From contig DDGC01000030.1 in the NCBI GenBank assembly GCA_002337455.1, positions 68,801 through 132,800 on the forward strand: DNA of 64,000 nt, written 5' to 3'. The position numbers and the translations under genes were made by a program. This DNA is from Rhizobiales bacterium UBA1912. GTDB lineage: Bacteria; Pseudomonadota; Alphaproteobacteria; Rhizobiales; Devosiaceae. Under the pieces are notes generated by a model. The model saw only the letters and a program-made list of their open reading frames with translations. It was not told where the DNA came from and did no database searches. Below are positions 24,268 to 32,177 of this stretch, piece after piece. Positions within the stretch are counted from its first letter, which is position 1. The number at the start of each line of letters is the position of its first letter.

Positions 24268-24594
24268 ATGACTTATGTTTTTCTGCTCTGCGCCATCGTC
24301 GCAGAAGTGATCGCCACGTCTGCGCTCAAGGCCGCCAACGGATTTACCAATCTGGTGCCATCCATCATCGTGGTCGTTGGCTATGCTGCCGCGTTCTATT
24401 TTCTCTCGCTCACGCTGCGCACACTGCCGGTCGGCATCGCCTACGCGATCTGGTCGGGATTGGGGATCGTGCTGATCTCGATTGCCGGCTGGGTGGTCTA
24501 CAAGCAGGCGCTCGATCTGCCCGCCATTATCGGCATGAGCCTGATTATCGCCGGGGTCATCGTCATAAATGCGTTCTCACGCGCCGGGCATTGA
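24268..24594 (+). CDS. SMR family multidrug/quaternary ammonium efflux protein
   Basis: 108 residues, four membrane helices. The essential membrane Glu is in AEVIATSALKAANGF (position 14 region) and the helix-4 dimer region GMSLIIAGVIVINAFS is present. The family block IAYAIWSGLGIVLISIAGW fits EmrE/QacE-type rather than Gdx/SugE-type proteins. AGGA lies eight bases upstream of the ATG. It follows murD2 by 8 bp, so probably is transcribed with the murL-murD2 pair. It exports lipophilic cations by proton antiport; any link to peptidoglycan is speculative. Confidence 0.93.
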   Translation: MTYVFLLCAIVAEVIATSALKAANGFTNLVPSIIVVVGYAAAFYFLSLTLRTLPVGIAYAIWSGLGIVLISIAGWVVYKQALDLPAIIGMSLIIAGVIVINAFSRAGH

Positions 24595-24604
24595 TGGCGG
24601 GTGG

Positions 24605-24886
24605 TCACGCCAGCTTCGACAGGCTGTTCATCCGCTCTTCAAGCTGTGCCTGCATTTCCTTGACCTTGGCGTCCATGCGGGCCTGTACGCCCCGCGTGGC
24701 AAGGTCGCCCACGCCCTGAATCTGCATGTTCTGCGCGGTTTGAAACCCGGATACGAGCGCCGCCGAGCTTGCCTGAAACTCTTCCATCATCTGACGGCGC
24801 TTGAGACGCGCGGCTTCCATCGCCTGCCATGTGGAAGGCTTGGGCATCCAGTTCATCTTCTTGAAACCGGTCGAGATGGTGCTCAT
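24605..24886 (-). CDS. Hypothetical protein, helical (93 aa)
   Basis: 93 residues, predicted almost all helix with many Met, Gln and Ala (AMEAARLKRRQMMEEFQASS; ARMDAKVKEMQAQLEERMNS). No signal peptide or membrane segment. It could be a small coiled-coil structural or phasin-like protein, but no family is recognised. It is the last gene on the minus strand after the methylmalonyl-CoA cluster, 34 bp past the mce stop, and convergent with the SMR gene. Confidence 0.6.
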   Translation of the reverse strand: MSTISTGFKKMNWMPKPSTWQAMEAARLKRRQMMEEFQASSAALVSGFQTAQNMQIQGVGDLATRGVQARMDAKVKEMQAQLEERMNSLSKLA

Positions 24887-24920
24887 GAACAGATCATGAG
24901 CCAGCGCGGTTAAGAAAATA

Positions 24921-25346
24921 TTAGGACGGCGCGAAGTCGGGCTTGACCTCTTCGAGCTCGATCAGCGTGCCGTCGAAGTCTTTGGGATGGAGGAAAACCA
25001 CGGGCAGTCCATGCGCGCCGGTCTTGGGGTTTCCGTCGCCAAGCACCCGCGCGCCCTCATCGATCAGCCGCCGCACCGCAGCCTTGATGTCGGCAACCTC
25101 ATAGCAGATGTGATGCATGCCGCCGTCAGGATTACGCTCCAGAAAGCTCGCCATGGGCGAGGCTTCCCCCAAAGGTTCGAGCAGTTCGACCTTGGTGTTG
25201 CCGGCATCGACAAACACCACCCGCACCCCGTGCTCCGCCAATTCCTGCACGTCTGAGACACTGGCGCCCAGCATCTCGCGGTACCGGCGCACTGCCGCAT
25301 CGAGGTCGGGCACCGCGATGGCGATATGATTGACCCGCCCGATCAT
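24921..25346 (-). CDS. mce: Methylmalonyl-CoA epimerase
   Basis: Converts (2S)- to (2R)-methylmalonyl-CoA, bridging propionyl-CoA carboxylase and the mutase. 141 residues of the VOC fold: NHIAIAVPDLDAAVRRYREM, FVDAGNTKVELLEPLGE, GGMHHICYEVADIKAAVRRL and the C-terminal GTLIELEEVKPDF. The metal-binding His of NHIAIAV, His of MHHICYEV and Glu of LIELEE are all present. The start overlaps the mutase stop by four bases (ATGA). The last pathway gene of the acuI-pccB-pccA-scpA-mce cluster. Confidence 0.95.
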   Translation of the reverse strand: MIGRVNHIAIAVPDLDAAVRRYREMLGASVSDVQELAEHGVRVVFVDAGNTKVELLEPLGEASPMASFLERNPDGGMHHICYEVADIKAAVRRLIDEGARVLGDGNPKTGAHGLPVVFLHPKDFDGTLIELEEVKPDFAPS

Positions 25347-27460
25347 CGGTTGCTCAGCCTGCCCTCGATGGCATTGAGCACCGAATAGGCGGCATCGAGC
25401 ACATTGGTGCCGGGACCGAAAATATCGAGCACCCCGGCGGCGCGCAGAAAATCATAGTCGGCGCTGGGAATGACGCCGCCAACCACCACCGCCACTTCCC
25501 CCAGCCCTCTCTCCTTGAGCGCCGCGATCAGTTCGGGCACCAGCGTCTTGTGCCCCGCCGCCAGTGAGGAAACGCCCACAGCATCGACCGCAAGTTCACC
25601 GGCATGCGCGGCCACCTCGTGCGGGGTTTCAAACAGCGAGCCCATATGCACGACAAAGCCAAGATCGGCAAAGGCGGTCGCAATGACCTTGGCGCCACGG
25701 TCATGGCCGTCCTGCCCCATCTTGGCGATAAAGACCGACGGTGCACGGCCGTGGGAGGTCTTGAACCCTTGGATGCGCCGCGCGGCCTCCTCATACTGCG
25801 GATCGCCGGCATAGCTTTGCGAATAAACGCCCGACAGCACCCGCGTCGTCGCGTCGTACCGCCCGAACACGTCTTCCATGGCCTGCGAGATTTCGCCCAG
25901 CGTGGCGCGGGCCCGCGCCGCGGCTACGGCGGCGTCCAGCAGATTGCCCTCGTCCATGGCCGCATATTCGCGCAGGGCATCGAGCGCCGATTGGCAGCGG
26001 GCTTCGTCGCGCGTGCGCCTTATGGTTTCGAGCCGGTTGATCTGTCCGGCCCGCACCCTGGCATTGTCGATTTCGAGGGTTTCGATAGGATCTTCGGCAT
26101 CGAGCCGGTAGCGGTTGACGCCCACGATTACGTCCTCGCCGCGATCGATCGCCGCCTGACGAATGGCCGCCGCTTTTTCGATAGCCAGCTTGGGTTCGCC
26201 CGACTGCACGGCCTTGGTCATCCCGCCCTGCGCCTCGACCTCATCGATCAGGGCCTGGGCCTTCTCGACAAGCTGACGGGTAAGGTCTTCGACATAGTAA
26301 GAGCCGCCCAGCGGGTCGACCACATCTGTAACCCGCGTTTCGTGCTGCAGGATGAGCTGGGTGTTGCGCGCGATGCGCGAGGAGGTCTCCGAAGGCAGCG
26401 CGATAGCTTCATCGAATGAATTGGTGTGCAGGCTCTGCGTGCCACCCAACACCGCCGCCAGCGCTTCATAGGCGGTACGGACCACGTTGTTGTAAGGGTC
26501 CTGCTCGGTCAGCGACACGCCCGAGGTCTGGCAGTGGGTGCGCAGCATCTTCGAGCGCGGATCGGTGGCCCCGAGATCGGTCATGATCCTGGACCACAGC
26601 GTGCGCGCCGCCCTAAGCTTTGCCACCTCGACAAAGAAATTCATGCCGATGCCGAAAAAGAATGACAGCCGCCCGGCAAACTTATCGATGTCGAGCCCGC
26701 GCGCCTGAGCCGCTCGCACATAATCCATGCCATCGGCCAGCGTATAGGCAAGCTCCTGGATCGCCGTCGCCCCGGCCTCGTGCATGTGGTAGCCCGAAAT
26801 CGAGATCGAGTTGAACTTCGGCATGTGCTCGGCGGTATAGGCGATGATGTCGCCCACGATGCGCATGGAAGGCTCGGGCGGATAGATATAGGTGTTGCGG
26901 ACCATGAACTCTTTCAGAATGTCGTTCTGAATGGTCCCTGAAAGCTTTTCGGGCGGCACGCCCTGCTCTTCAGCGGCAACGATGAACATGGCCAGAACCG
27001 GGATCACCGCGCCGTTCATGGTCATCGACACGCTCATTTCATCGAGCGGAATTCCATCAAAGAGCAGCTTCATGTCCTCGACGGAATCGATCGCCACCCC
27101 GGCCTTGCCCACATCGCCGACAACGCGCGGATGGTCGGAATCATAGCCCCGGTGCGTCGCGAGATCGAAAGCGACCGATAGCCCCTTCTGCCCGCGCTCC
27201 AGCGCCCGGCGATAAAACCTGTTGCTCTCCTCGGCGGTCGAAAACCCTGCGTACTGCCGGATGGTCCACGGGCGGTTGGCATACATCGTTGCCCGGACAC
27301 CCCGCGCGTACGGTTCGACGCCGGGGATTGAACCGTCCTCGCCCAGATAGACCGGATCGACATCGAGCCCGCCATAGTCGCGCTGGAGGCTAGCGAGCGG
27401 CGTGTCGCGCAACTCACCGCTGGCGATATGGGACCAGACATCGCGCTGGGATTTGCCCAT
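25343..27460 (-). CDS. scpA: Methylmalonyl-CoA mutase, B12-dependent, single-chain (large subunit)
   Basis: Isomerises (2R)-methylmalonyl-CoA to succinyl-CoA with adenosylcobalamin. 705 residues from ATG 27460; a GTG one codon earlier is possible. The N-terminal TIM-barrel binds CoA (PYARGVRATMYANRPWTIRQ, AGFSTAEESN). The C-terminal B12 domain has the base-off signature DGHDRG with the axial His near residue 586, followed by VGVSSLAAGH and VVVGGVIP. Its ATG overlaps the pccA stop (TGATG). It is followed by mce with a four-base overlap. No MeaB-type chaperone gene is nearby. Confidence 0.96.
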   Translation of the reverse strand: MGKSQRDVWSHIASGELRDTPLASLQRDYGGLDVDPVYLGEDGSIPGVEPYARGVRATMYANRPWTIRQYAGFSTAEESNRFYRRALERGQKGLSVAFDLATHRGYDSDHPRVVGDVGKAGVAIDSVEDMKLLFDGIPLDEMSVSMTMNGAVIPVLAMFIVAAEEQGVPPEKLSGTIQNDILKEFMVRNTYIYPPEPSMRIVGDIIAYTAEHMPKFNSISISGYHMHEAGATAIQELAYTLADGMDYVRAAQARGLDIDKFAGRLSFFFGIGMNFFVEVAKLRAARTLWSRIMTDLGATDPRSKMLRTHCQTSGVSLTEQDPYNNVVRTAYEALAAVLGGTQSLHTNSFDEAIALPSETSSRIARNTQLILQHETRVTDVVDPLGGSYYVEDLTRQLVEKAQALIDEVEAQGGMTKAVQSGEPKLAIEKAAAIRQAAIDRGEDVIVGVNRYRLDAEDPIETLEIDNARVRAGQINRLETIRRTRDEARCQSALDALREYAAMDEGNLLDAAVAAARARATLGEISQAMEDVFGRYDATTRVLSGVYSQSYAGDPQYEEAARRIQGFKTSHGRAPSVFIAKMGQDGHDRGAKVIATAFADLGFVVHMGSLFETPHEVAAHAGELAVDAVGVSSLAAGHKTLVPELIAALKERGLGEVAVVVGGVIPSADYDFLRAAGVLDIFGPGTNVLDAAYSVLNAIEGRLSNR

Positions 27461-29460
27461 CACACCGCCTCGAATTCCATGATGATCGCATCCACGGCCA
27501 GGACGTCTCCCACCCCGGCCTTGATGCCGGCCACCCGCGCCTTGCGCTCGGCGCGCAGGACGTTTTCCATCTTCATGGCTTCGACGATGGCGAGCGCCTG
27601 GCCTTCCTCGACAACATCGCCTTCGGCCACGTCAACGCGCACGATCTGCCCCGGCATCGGGCATAGGAGGAACTGGCTCATATCGGGCGGCGTCTTTTTC
27701 AGCATATGCGCCATCAGGTCGGCCACGTGGGGCATCACAACCTTGGCGATGATATCGGCGCCGCGATAGCGCATGCGGAAGCCCGAGGTCACGCGGTCCA
27801 TCTTCACATGCAGGGTACGCCCGTCTATTTCCGTCGCCGTCAAGCTCGCGCCGGGCTGCCAGCCATCCTCGATGAGCAGCGGCTGGCCGTCATCGGTCAT
27901 CAGGACAAAGGATTCATCGGATTTGGGAATGGAAAAATCCCAGCGCCGGTCGCCGATCAAAACGCTGCGCTCGGCAATCACATGCCCGCTGCTGAGCGGT
28001 GCGGGCTCGATGAACCCGCGCGTTTCGAGCTGAAAACTGGCCCGGCAGGCAAGCGCCGCCAGCGTCAGCAACGTATCGTCGTCAAGCGCCACGCCTGAAA
28101 ATCCGTCCGGGAACTCATCGGCAATGTAGTTTGTCGATAGCTGCCCATCGCGGAATCGCTGTTGCTGGGTCACCGCTGAGAGGAACGGAATGTTATTGCC
28201 GATCCCGTCGATTTCGAACTGGTCCAGCGCCACCGCCAACCCGTCTATCGCCTCGGTTCGCGTTGGGGCCCAGGTCACCAGTTTTGCCACCATGGGGTCG
28301 TAATAGGGGCTGATCTCGCCCCCTTCATCGACGCCCGTATCGTTGCGCACGACGAGATGCGCTGAGGCCTCCGCGGCGGGCGGACGATAGCGCTTGAGCC
28401 GCCCCGTCGAGGGCAGGAAATTGCGGTAGGGATCCTCGGCATAGATCCGCGCCTCGATCGCCCAACCTTCCAGCTTTATGTCCTTCTGGCTCCAGCGCAG
28501 CGCCTCCCCGTCCGCGATGCGGATCATCTCCTCGACCAGATCGAGCCCGGTCACCAACTCGGTCACGGGATGTTCGACCTGCAGCCGCGTGTTCATTTCG
28601 AGGAAGTAGAAATTGCGGTCCTTGTCGACGATGAACTCGACGGTCCCGGCGCTGACATAATTGACAGCCTTTGCGAGCGCCACAGCTTGCGCGCCCATCT
28701 TTTCGCGTGTTGCGGCATCGATAAACGGCGATGGCGCCTCTTCGATCACCTTCTGGTTGCGGCGCTGAATGGAGCATTCACGCTCACCCAAATGGATGCA
28801 ATTGCCCTGCCCATCGCCCAGCACCTGGATTTCGATATGGCGCGGCTCTTCGATGTACTTTTCGATGAAGATCCGGTCGTCGCCGAACGACGCTGCCGCC
28901 TCTGATTTGGAGCGCTCGAAGGCTTCCTTGACGTCTCCGTCCGAGCGCGCGATCCGCATCCCCTTGCCACCGCCGCCGGCCGAAGCCTTGATCATCACCG
29001 GATAGCCAATCGATTTGGCGATTTTCGCCGCCTCGGCGGCGTCCGCAATCAGCCCCATATGGCCCGGAACCGTCGACACTCCGGCTTCAGCGGCGATTTT
29101 CTTGGAGGTGATCTTGTCCCCCATCGCCTCGATAGCCTTGACCGGTGGCCCGATGAAATAAATCCCCTCCTGCCGCAAGCGCTCCGCAAACACGGGGTTC
29201 TCGGACAAGAACCCGTACCCTGGATGCACGGCCACCGCGCCGGTCTGCTGACACGCCGCGATGATCTTTTCGATATCGAGATAGCTTTGCGCCGCCGCAG
29301 CCGGGCCGATGTGAACAGCCTCATCAGCCATCCGCACATGCAGCGCATCCCGGTCGGCATCGGAATAGACGGCCACCGTCGCAATGCCCATTTTTTTTGC
29401 CGTATCGATCACGCGGCAAGCGATCTCGCCGCGATTGGCTATGAGGATTTTGGAGAACAT
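27460..29460 (-). CDS. pccA: Propionyl-CoA carboxylase alpha chain (biotin carboxylase + BCCP)
   Basis: 666 residues. Biotin carboxylase domain (about 1-450): FSKILIANRGEIACRV, ASAGGGGKGMRIARS (ATP loop), FIEKYIEEPRHIEIQVLGD, CSIQRRNQKVIEEAPSP and EMNTRLQVEHPVTELVTG. The middle linker domain is that of PCC/MCC alpha. A C-terminal biotinyl domain has AIVEAMKMENVL with the biotin Lys at about 630. It carboxylates propionyl-CoA together with PccB. The ORF ends on TGA that overlaps the mutase ATG. Neighbours decide propionyl-CoA rather than acetyl-CoA as substrate. Confidence 0.95.
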   Translation of the reverse strand: MFSKILIANRGEIACRVIDTAKKMGIATVAVYSDADRDALHVRMADEAVHIGPAAAAQSYLDIEKIIAACQQTGAVAVHPGYGFLSENPVFAERLRQEGIYFIGPPVKAIEAMGDKITSKKIAAEAGVSTVPGHMGLIADAAEAAKIAKSIGYPVMIKASAGGGGKGMRIARSDGDVKEAFERSKSEAAASFGDDRIFIEKYIEEPRHIEIQVLGDGQGNCIHLGERECSIQRRNQKVIEEAPSPFIDAATREKMGAQAVALAKAVNYVSAGTVEFIVDKDRNFYFLEMNTRLQVEHPVTELVTGLDLVEEMIRIADGEALRWSQKDIKLEGWAIEARIYAEDPYRNFLPSTGRLKRYRPPAAEASAHLVVRNDTGVDEGGEISPYYDPMVAKLVTWAPTRTEAIDGLAVALDQFEIDGIGNNIPFLSAVTQQQRFRDGQLSTNYIADEFPDGFSGVALDDDTLLTLAALACRASFQLETRGFIEPAPLSSGHVIAERSVLIGDRRWDFSIPKSDESFVLMTDDGQPLLIEDGWQPGASLTATEIDGRTLHVKMDRVTSGFRMRYRGADIIAKVVMPHVADLMAHMLKKTPPDMSQFLLCPMPGQIVRVDVAEGDVVEEGQALAIVEAMKMENVLRAERKARVAGIKAGVGDVLAVDAIIMEFEAV

Positions 29461-29471
29461 CTAGTTGGACC

Positions 29472-31004
29472 TCACAGCGGAATATTCCCATGCTTCTTGA
29501 TCGGCACATGCGCCTGCTTGTGCTTCAGGCTCTCGAACGCCCGCGCCACGCGGCGGCGCGTGTTGTGGGGCATGATGACGTCATCGATGAACCCGCGCTC
29601 GGCGGCAACGAAGGGATTGGCGAAGCGGTCCTCATATTCCTTGGTCCGCGCTGCGATCTTTTCGGCATCGGCCAATTCGGAGCGATAGAGAATTTCGGTT
29701 GCGCCCTTGGCGCCCATCACGGCGATTTCCGCGCTCGGCCAGGCGTAGTTCACATCGGCGCGGATGTGTTTTGAGGCCATCACATCATAGGCCCCGCCAT
29801 AGGCCTTCCGCGTGATGACGGTCACCTTTGGCACCGTTGCCTCGGCATAGGCGAACAACAGCTTGGCGCCATGCTTGATAATGCCGCCATATTCCTGCGC
29901 CACGCCGGGCAGAAAACCGGGAACGTCCACGAAAGTCAGGATGGGAATATCGAAACTGTCGCAAAACCGGATGAACCGGGCGGCCTTTTTCGAAGCATTG
30001 ATGTCGAGACATCCGGCCAGCACCATGGGCTGATTGGCGACCACGCCCACGCTTTGCCCGTTGAGCCGGATGAAGCCGACAAGGATATTGCCGGCGTGGT
30101 CTTTCTGCAGCTCGAGAAATTCGCCCTCGTCGGCAATCTTTTCGATCACTTCGCGCATGTCGTATGGCGTATTGGCGTGGGCCGGGATCAGCGTATCGAG
30201 GCTGTCCTCGCGCCGGTCGACCTGGTCGTTGGTCGCAACCCGCGGCGCCTTTTCACGCGCCGAGAGCGGCAGGAAATCGAACAGGCGCCGCACTTCGAGC
30301 AGTGTTTCGATGTCATTTTCGAACGCCGCATCGGCCACCGAGGAAATCTTGGTGTGCGTCGACGCCCCGCCCAACTCTTCATGGGTCACGGTCTCATTGG
30401 TCACCGTCTTGACCACGTCAGGGCCGGTCACGAACATGTAGCTCGTGTCTTTGACCATGTAGATGAAATCGGTCATGGCCGGGGAATAGACCGCCCCCCC
30501 GGCGCACGGGCCCATTATGACAGAGATTTGCGGCACTGCCCCCGAGGCCTGCACGTTGCGCCAGAACACTTCCGCGTAACCGCCCAGCGAAGCAACGCCC
30601 TCCTGAATGCGCGCACCACCGGAATCGTTGAGCCCGATCACTGGCGCGCCGTTCTGGACCGCCAGATCCATGATCTTGCAGATTTTCTGCGCATGGGTCT
30701 CGGAAAGCGAGCCGCCGAACACAGTGAAATCCTGGCTGAACACATAGGTGAGCCGCCCGTTGATCGTGCCCCAGCCCGTCACCACGCCGTCGCCGGGGAT
30801 GATCTGCGCGTCCATCCCGAAATCGCGGGTGCGGTGCGTGACGAACATGTCGTATTCTTCGAAACTGCCCGGATCGAGCAGAACGTCGATCCTCTCGCGG
30901 GCCGTCAGCTTGCCCTTGGCATGTTGCGCCTCGATGCGCCGCGCCCCACCGCCCTGTCGCGCATGTTCGCGCTTTTCGTCAAGCGCATCGATAACGTCCT
31001 GCAT
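29472..31004 (-). CDS. pccB: Propionyl-CoA carboxylase beta chain (carboxyltransferase)
   Basis: 510 residues from ATG 31004, which has GGAGGG nearby; the open frame upstream to 31118 has no such signal. It has the tandem crotonase folds of acyl-CoA carboxylase beta subunits: ARERIDVLLDPGSFEEYDMF, GLNDSGGARIQEGVASLGG (first oxyanion region), IMGPCAGGAVYSPAMTDF, then IKHGAKLLFAYAEATVPKVT and TRKAYGGAYDVMASKHI in the second. It transfers CO2 from carboxybiotin to propionyl-CoA. pccA starts 11 bp after its stop. Confidence 0.96.
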   Translation of the reverse strand: MQDVIDALDEKREHARQGGGARRIEAQHAKGKLTARERIDVLLDPGSFEEYDMFVTHRTRDFGMDAQIIPGDGVVTGWGTINGRLTYVFSQDFTVFGGSLSETHAQKICKIMDLAVQNGAPVIGLNDSGGARIQEGVASLGGYAEVFWRNVQASGAVPQISVIMGPCAGGAVYSPAMTDFIYMVKDTSYMFVTGPDVVKTVTNETVTHEELGGASTHTKISSVADAAFENDIETLLEVRRLFDFLPLSAREKAPRVATNDQVDRREDSLDTLIPAHANTPYDMREVIEKIADEGEFLELQKDHAGNILVGFIRLNGQSVGVVANQPMVLAGCLDINASKKAARFIRFCDSFDIPILTFVDVPGFLPGVAQEYGGIIKHGAKLLFAYAEATVPKVTVITRKAYGGAYDVMASKHIRADVNYAWPSAEIAVMGAKGATEILYRSELADAEKIAARTKEYEDRFANPFVAAERGFIDDVIMPHNTRRRVARAFESLKHKQAHVPIKKHGNIPL

Positions 31005-31119
31005 GAAGTCCCTCCGGCAATGCCCCGATACCCTATAGCGATCTGGCAAAATTTCGAGAGCCTTTCGCCGGCCAGTTTCCAACCCGGCGAAGTTTTCCCA
31101 TGCCAGCGCTAAAGGCAAT

Positions 31120-32109
31120 TCACCTCTTGGGCGAAACGATCACCCGCCCGCGGACCTTGCCCGCCAGAATGTCCTTTGAGACATCCGGCAGGTCCGCAAG
31201 CCCCACTTCGCGCACCATCCGCTCATAAACCCCGAACCCGAACAGCGTCGAAAGCCTGTCCCATGCCGCCATGCGGGCTTCGAAAGGCTGCATGACGCTG
31301 TCGATCCCGGCCAGCGTAACACCGCGCAAAATAAATGGAATGACGCTCGCGTCCCAGGCATCGCCAGCCGCGAGCCCCACTGCCGCGACGCAGCCGCCCG
31401 CATGGATCTGCTTGAGCAACTCGCCAAGCGGCGCACCGCCCACACTGTCGACCGCCCCGGCCCATCGCGTCGCCAAAAGCTTTTTGTCCGACGGTGCAAG
31501 CACCTCGCGTCCAACCACTTCGGTGGCTCCGAGCGCCTTGAGATCCTCGGCAAGATCGGCCCGCCCGGTCATGGCGTGAACCTTGTATCCAAGCCGCGCC
31601 AGCAGCAGCACGGCCATCGAGCCCACGCCGCCACCGGCTCCGGTCACTAAAATATCGCCGCCGCTGGGCTTTATGTCTTCGGACTTCAGCCTGTTGACGG
31701 CCAGCATCGCTGTGAGCCCCGCAGTGCCCAGAACCATGGCATCCCGGGTAGAGATTTCCTTTGGCAAGGGCACCAGCCAATCGGCATTCACCCGCGCGCG
31801 GGTGGCAAATCCGCCCCAGTGCCATTCCCCGACCCGCCAGCCAGTCAGGACAACCGGCTGCCCCGGATGATAGCGCTCGTCGGTGCTCTCGATCACCCGC
31901 CCGGCAAAATCGACGCCCCCGATATGGGGGTACTCGCGCACCAGGCCACCGATGCCCGAAAGGGCCATGCCATCCTTGTAATTGAACCCCGCCCAATCGA
32001 TGCCGACCAGAACGTTCCCCTCGGGCAGTTCCGCCTCGTCGAGCTCGGCAATCGCCGATGCGATCTTGCCGTCCGCGCCTTTGTGGGTAACCAGTGCTCT
32101 GAAACTCAT
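31120..32109 (-). CDS. acuI: Acrylyl-CoA reductase (NADPH), AcuI/YhdH-type MDR
   Basis: 329 residues from ATG 32109 (GGAGG upstream). A zinc-independent medium-chain reductase: MSFRALVTHKGADGKIASAI, DWAGFNYKDGMALSG, GVDFAGRVIESTDERYHPGQ, the VLGTAGLTAMLAVNRL segment and the NADPH loop VTGAGGGVGSMAVLLLA. AcuI reduces acryloyl-CoA to propionyl-CoA (Rhodobacter 3-hydroxypropionate assimilation; DMSP/acrylate detoxification in marine bacteria). The placement 115 bp upstream of pccB, same strand, fits a channel into the propionyl-CoA pathway. The neighbour-based substrate assignment is inference; YhdH paralogues of unknown role exist. Confidence 0.88.
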   Translation of the reverse strand: MSFRALVTHKGADGKIASAIAELDEAELPEGNVLVGIDWAGFNYKDGMALSGIGGLVREYPHIGGVDFAGRVIESTDERYHPGQPVVLTGWRVGEWHWGGFATRARVNADWLVPLPKEISTRDAMVLGTAGLTAMLAVNRLKSEDIKPSGGDILVTGAGGGVGSMAVLLLARLGYKVHAMTGRADLAEDLKALGATEVVGREVLAPSDKKLLATRWAGAVDSVGGAPLGELLKQIHAGGCVAAVGLAAGDAWDASVIPFILRGVTLAGIDSVMQPFEARMAAWDRLSTLFGFGVYERMVREVGLADLPDVSKDILAGKVRGRVIVSPKR

Positions 32110-32177
32110 GACGCCACCTCCCTCCATCATCTCACAGTGATTTGCCAGGCGCGTCCAGTCGCAATCGGAACGCCCGG

